Origin: Ecdyonurus torrentis
Lineage: Eukaryota; Arthropoda; Insecta; Ephemeroptera; Heptageniidae
Length of the DNA: 64,000 bases
Direction: 5' to 3'
NCBI GenBank assembly: GCA_949318235.1
Contig: OX439131.1
Span: 13,387,428-13,451,427, forward strand
Below the pieces are notes generated by a model. It was not told the DNA's origin. It saw only the letters and a list, made by a program, of their open reading frames with translations, and did not search any database. This document shows, piece after piece, positions 63,040 to 64,000 of this stretch. Every line of letters begins with the position of its first letter. Within the stretch, counting starts at the first letter, position 1. The translations under genes were made by a program, and so were the position numbers.

Positions 63040-63240
63040 GAGCATACATTGAGAAGTCCCCCGGAGACACTTCTATGTATATTATACCAAGTTAATATTA
63101 TACTCCTCTCTGACTGCTTCTCCATTCTGTCGTACGTATGTTCAGCCAAGCGATTAATAAGTTGGTTACGGTGGAGACGCTAATTAATCACACAACGGTC
63201 AAACTCATCACACTTAATTGCATACCTGACTACCTCGGCT
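63040..63240. promoter_or_regulatory. Candidate conserved non-coding patch with homeodomain-like sites
   Basis: GCGATTAATAAG, GCTAATTAATCAC and CTTAATTGCAT lie within about 80 bp in GC-moderate, non-repetitive DNA. A small frame starts at 63138 but has no supporting feature. Enhancer identity is inference. Confidence 0.2.
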
Positions 63241-64000
63241 TTATTACCAAATTATATATTTTACATTTAAACATTTCAAAACGTTGTCTTTATATTAATG
63301 TAAGGTTTAAAAAGAATATATAAATAAATCTTTAACTGTGCTTTGAGAGAAACGGGTTTTTATATATATGAAAATTTACATACCATTTTCAACTGTATAT
63401 TGAATTATTTAACGTACTTTTTATTTTGAATAAAATACGTAATGTCCAGTAGCTATCCAAACTTTAATACGAATTTTAAATTAAAATACATCAATCTAAT
63501 AGTAGACAAAAAAAAAAAAAAAAAAAAAAAAGTCGTTTTCTTACCACGTTTGTTAAATTTATATCTCTATAAATCTTTTTTAATCTTTTTTTATTGTTAT
63601 TTTGTATATATTTACACCCTCTAGCAAAAACATACTTTATTTCACTTTCAATAGTGAAATATTTTCTCTATACTATGTGACATCTAAAATGTACATTTTT
63701 CAAGTTTTATAACGATACACTCGTGTTAAATTGCGTTTCATTTAGAGAAAAATAAAATGTTACAAGTTTCCCTTGAGGCCCATGTGTCTCTAAAACTCTC
63801 TTATTTTGTTGTCTGTATGTTTCCCGCATGCAAAAAGATTTAATCTCAATTGTTTTTGTGGTTCTCTGTTTATGACGTCATAAGTGGTCATTCTTTTGGG
63901 GTCCATCACCTTTCTAAGATTTAAAGCTACGGGCAGTTACATACATAGTAATATAATTAATCCTAATCTTTAGATTTATATATGTATTATTAAGTTTGTA

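Overview
This is a nuclear, AT-rich, gene-poor stretch of an animal genome, most likely an invertebrate. The evidence is very dense (GA/CT)n and (TA)n microsatellites, many A/T homopolymers, a Penelope-like retroelement with a GIY-YIG endonuclease, and several short inverted-repeat elements. There is no prokaryotic gene organisation. I cannot name the species from the sequence. Nearly all longer open frames are artefacts of microsatellites (poly-SL, poly-RE and poly-IY translations).

Only one segment looks like host protein-coding sequence. At about 34.6-35.0 kb a GC- and CpG-richer island with a GC box, initiator-like sequence and CT-rich leader ends in a short exon (34903-34972). This exon encodes a probable signal peptide and runs into a full-consensus splice donor in phase 1. 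Two tiny upstream reading frames precede the start. No convincing next exon is visible on the + strand, so the first intron probably exceeds 29 kb and fills the right half of the window. Other GC-richer islands (15.2-15.6, 16.0-16.6, 17.9-18.1, 34.0-34.25 and 46.9-47.1 kb) could be promoter, leader or enhancer DNA, but I cannot assign them.

The best-supported genes belong to a Penelope-like element (PLE). At 23.7-26.2 kb lies a minus-strand, 5'-truncated copy. It has an open reverse transcriptase (FDVTSLFTNVP, GLAMGCPLSP, YVDD) and a GIY-YIG endonuclease whose tail is frameshifted by a 14-bp T-rich insertion. It is joined head-to-head to a second, inverted copy of its own 3' part. The two roughly 0.68-kb arms are almost identical, so the structure is young. 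A smaller relative at 14.28-14.97 kb keeps only the endonuclease tail between inverted terminal arms. Both elements sit inside (TA)n microsatellites, and both have an outer arm about 35 bp longer on the same side. Just after the stop codon, all copies carry a conserved RNA hairpin with paired compensatory changes between two copies, next to hammerhead-like CTGATGA and GAAA blocks.

Other mobile DNA includes three copies of a roughly 0.21-kb AT-rich terminal-inverted-repeat family (20.5, 52.6 and 60.1 kb) and a 310-bp TA-flanked element at 38.06 kb. There is a near-perfect foldback at 53.03-53.33 kb, an older foldback at 1.52-1.81 kb, a degenerate motif recurring across 22.7-23.5 kb and at 14.0 kb, and a 33-bp minisatellite at 50.53 kb. 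The longest (TA)n tracts cluster at 44.5-51.5 kb. Coordinates were read by eye from the listing, so boundaries of repeats may be off by a few bases.
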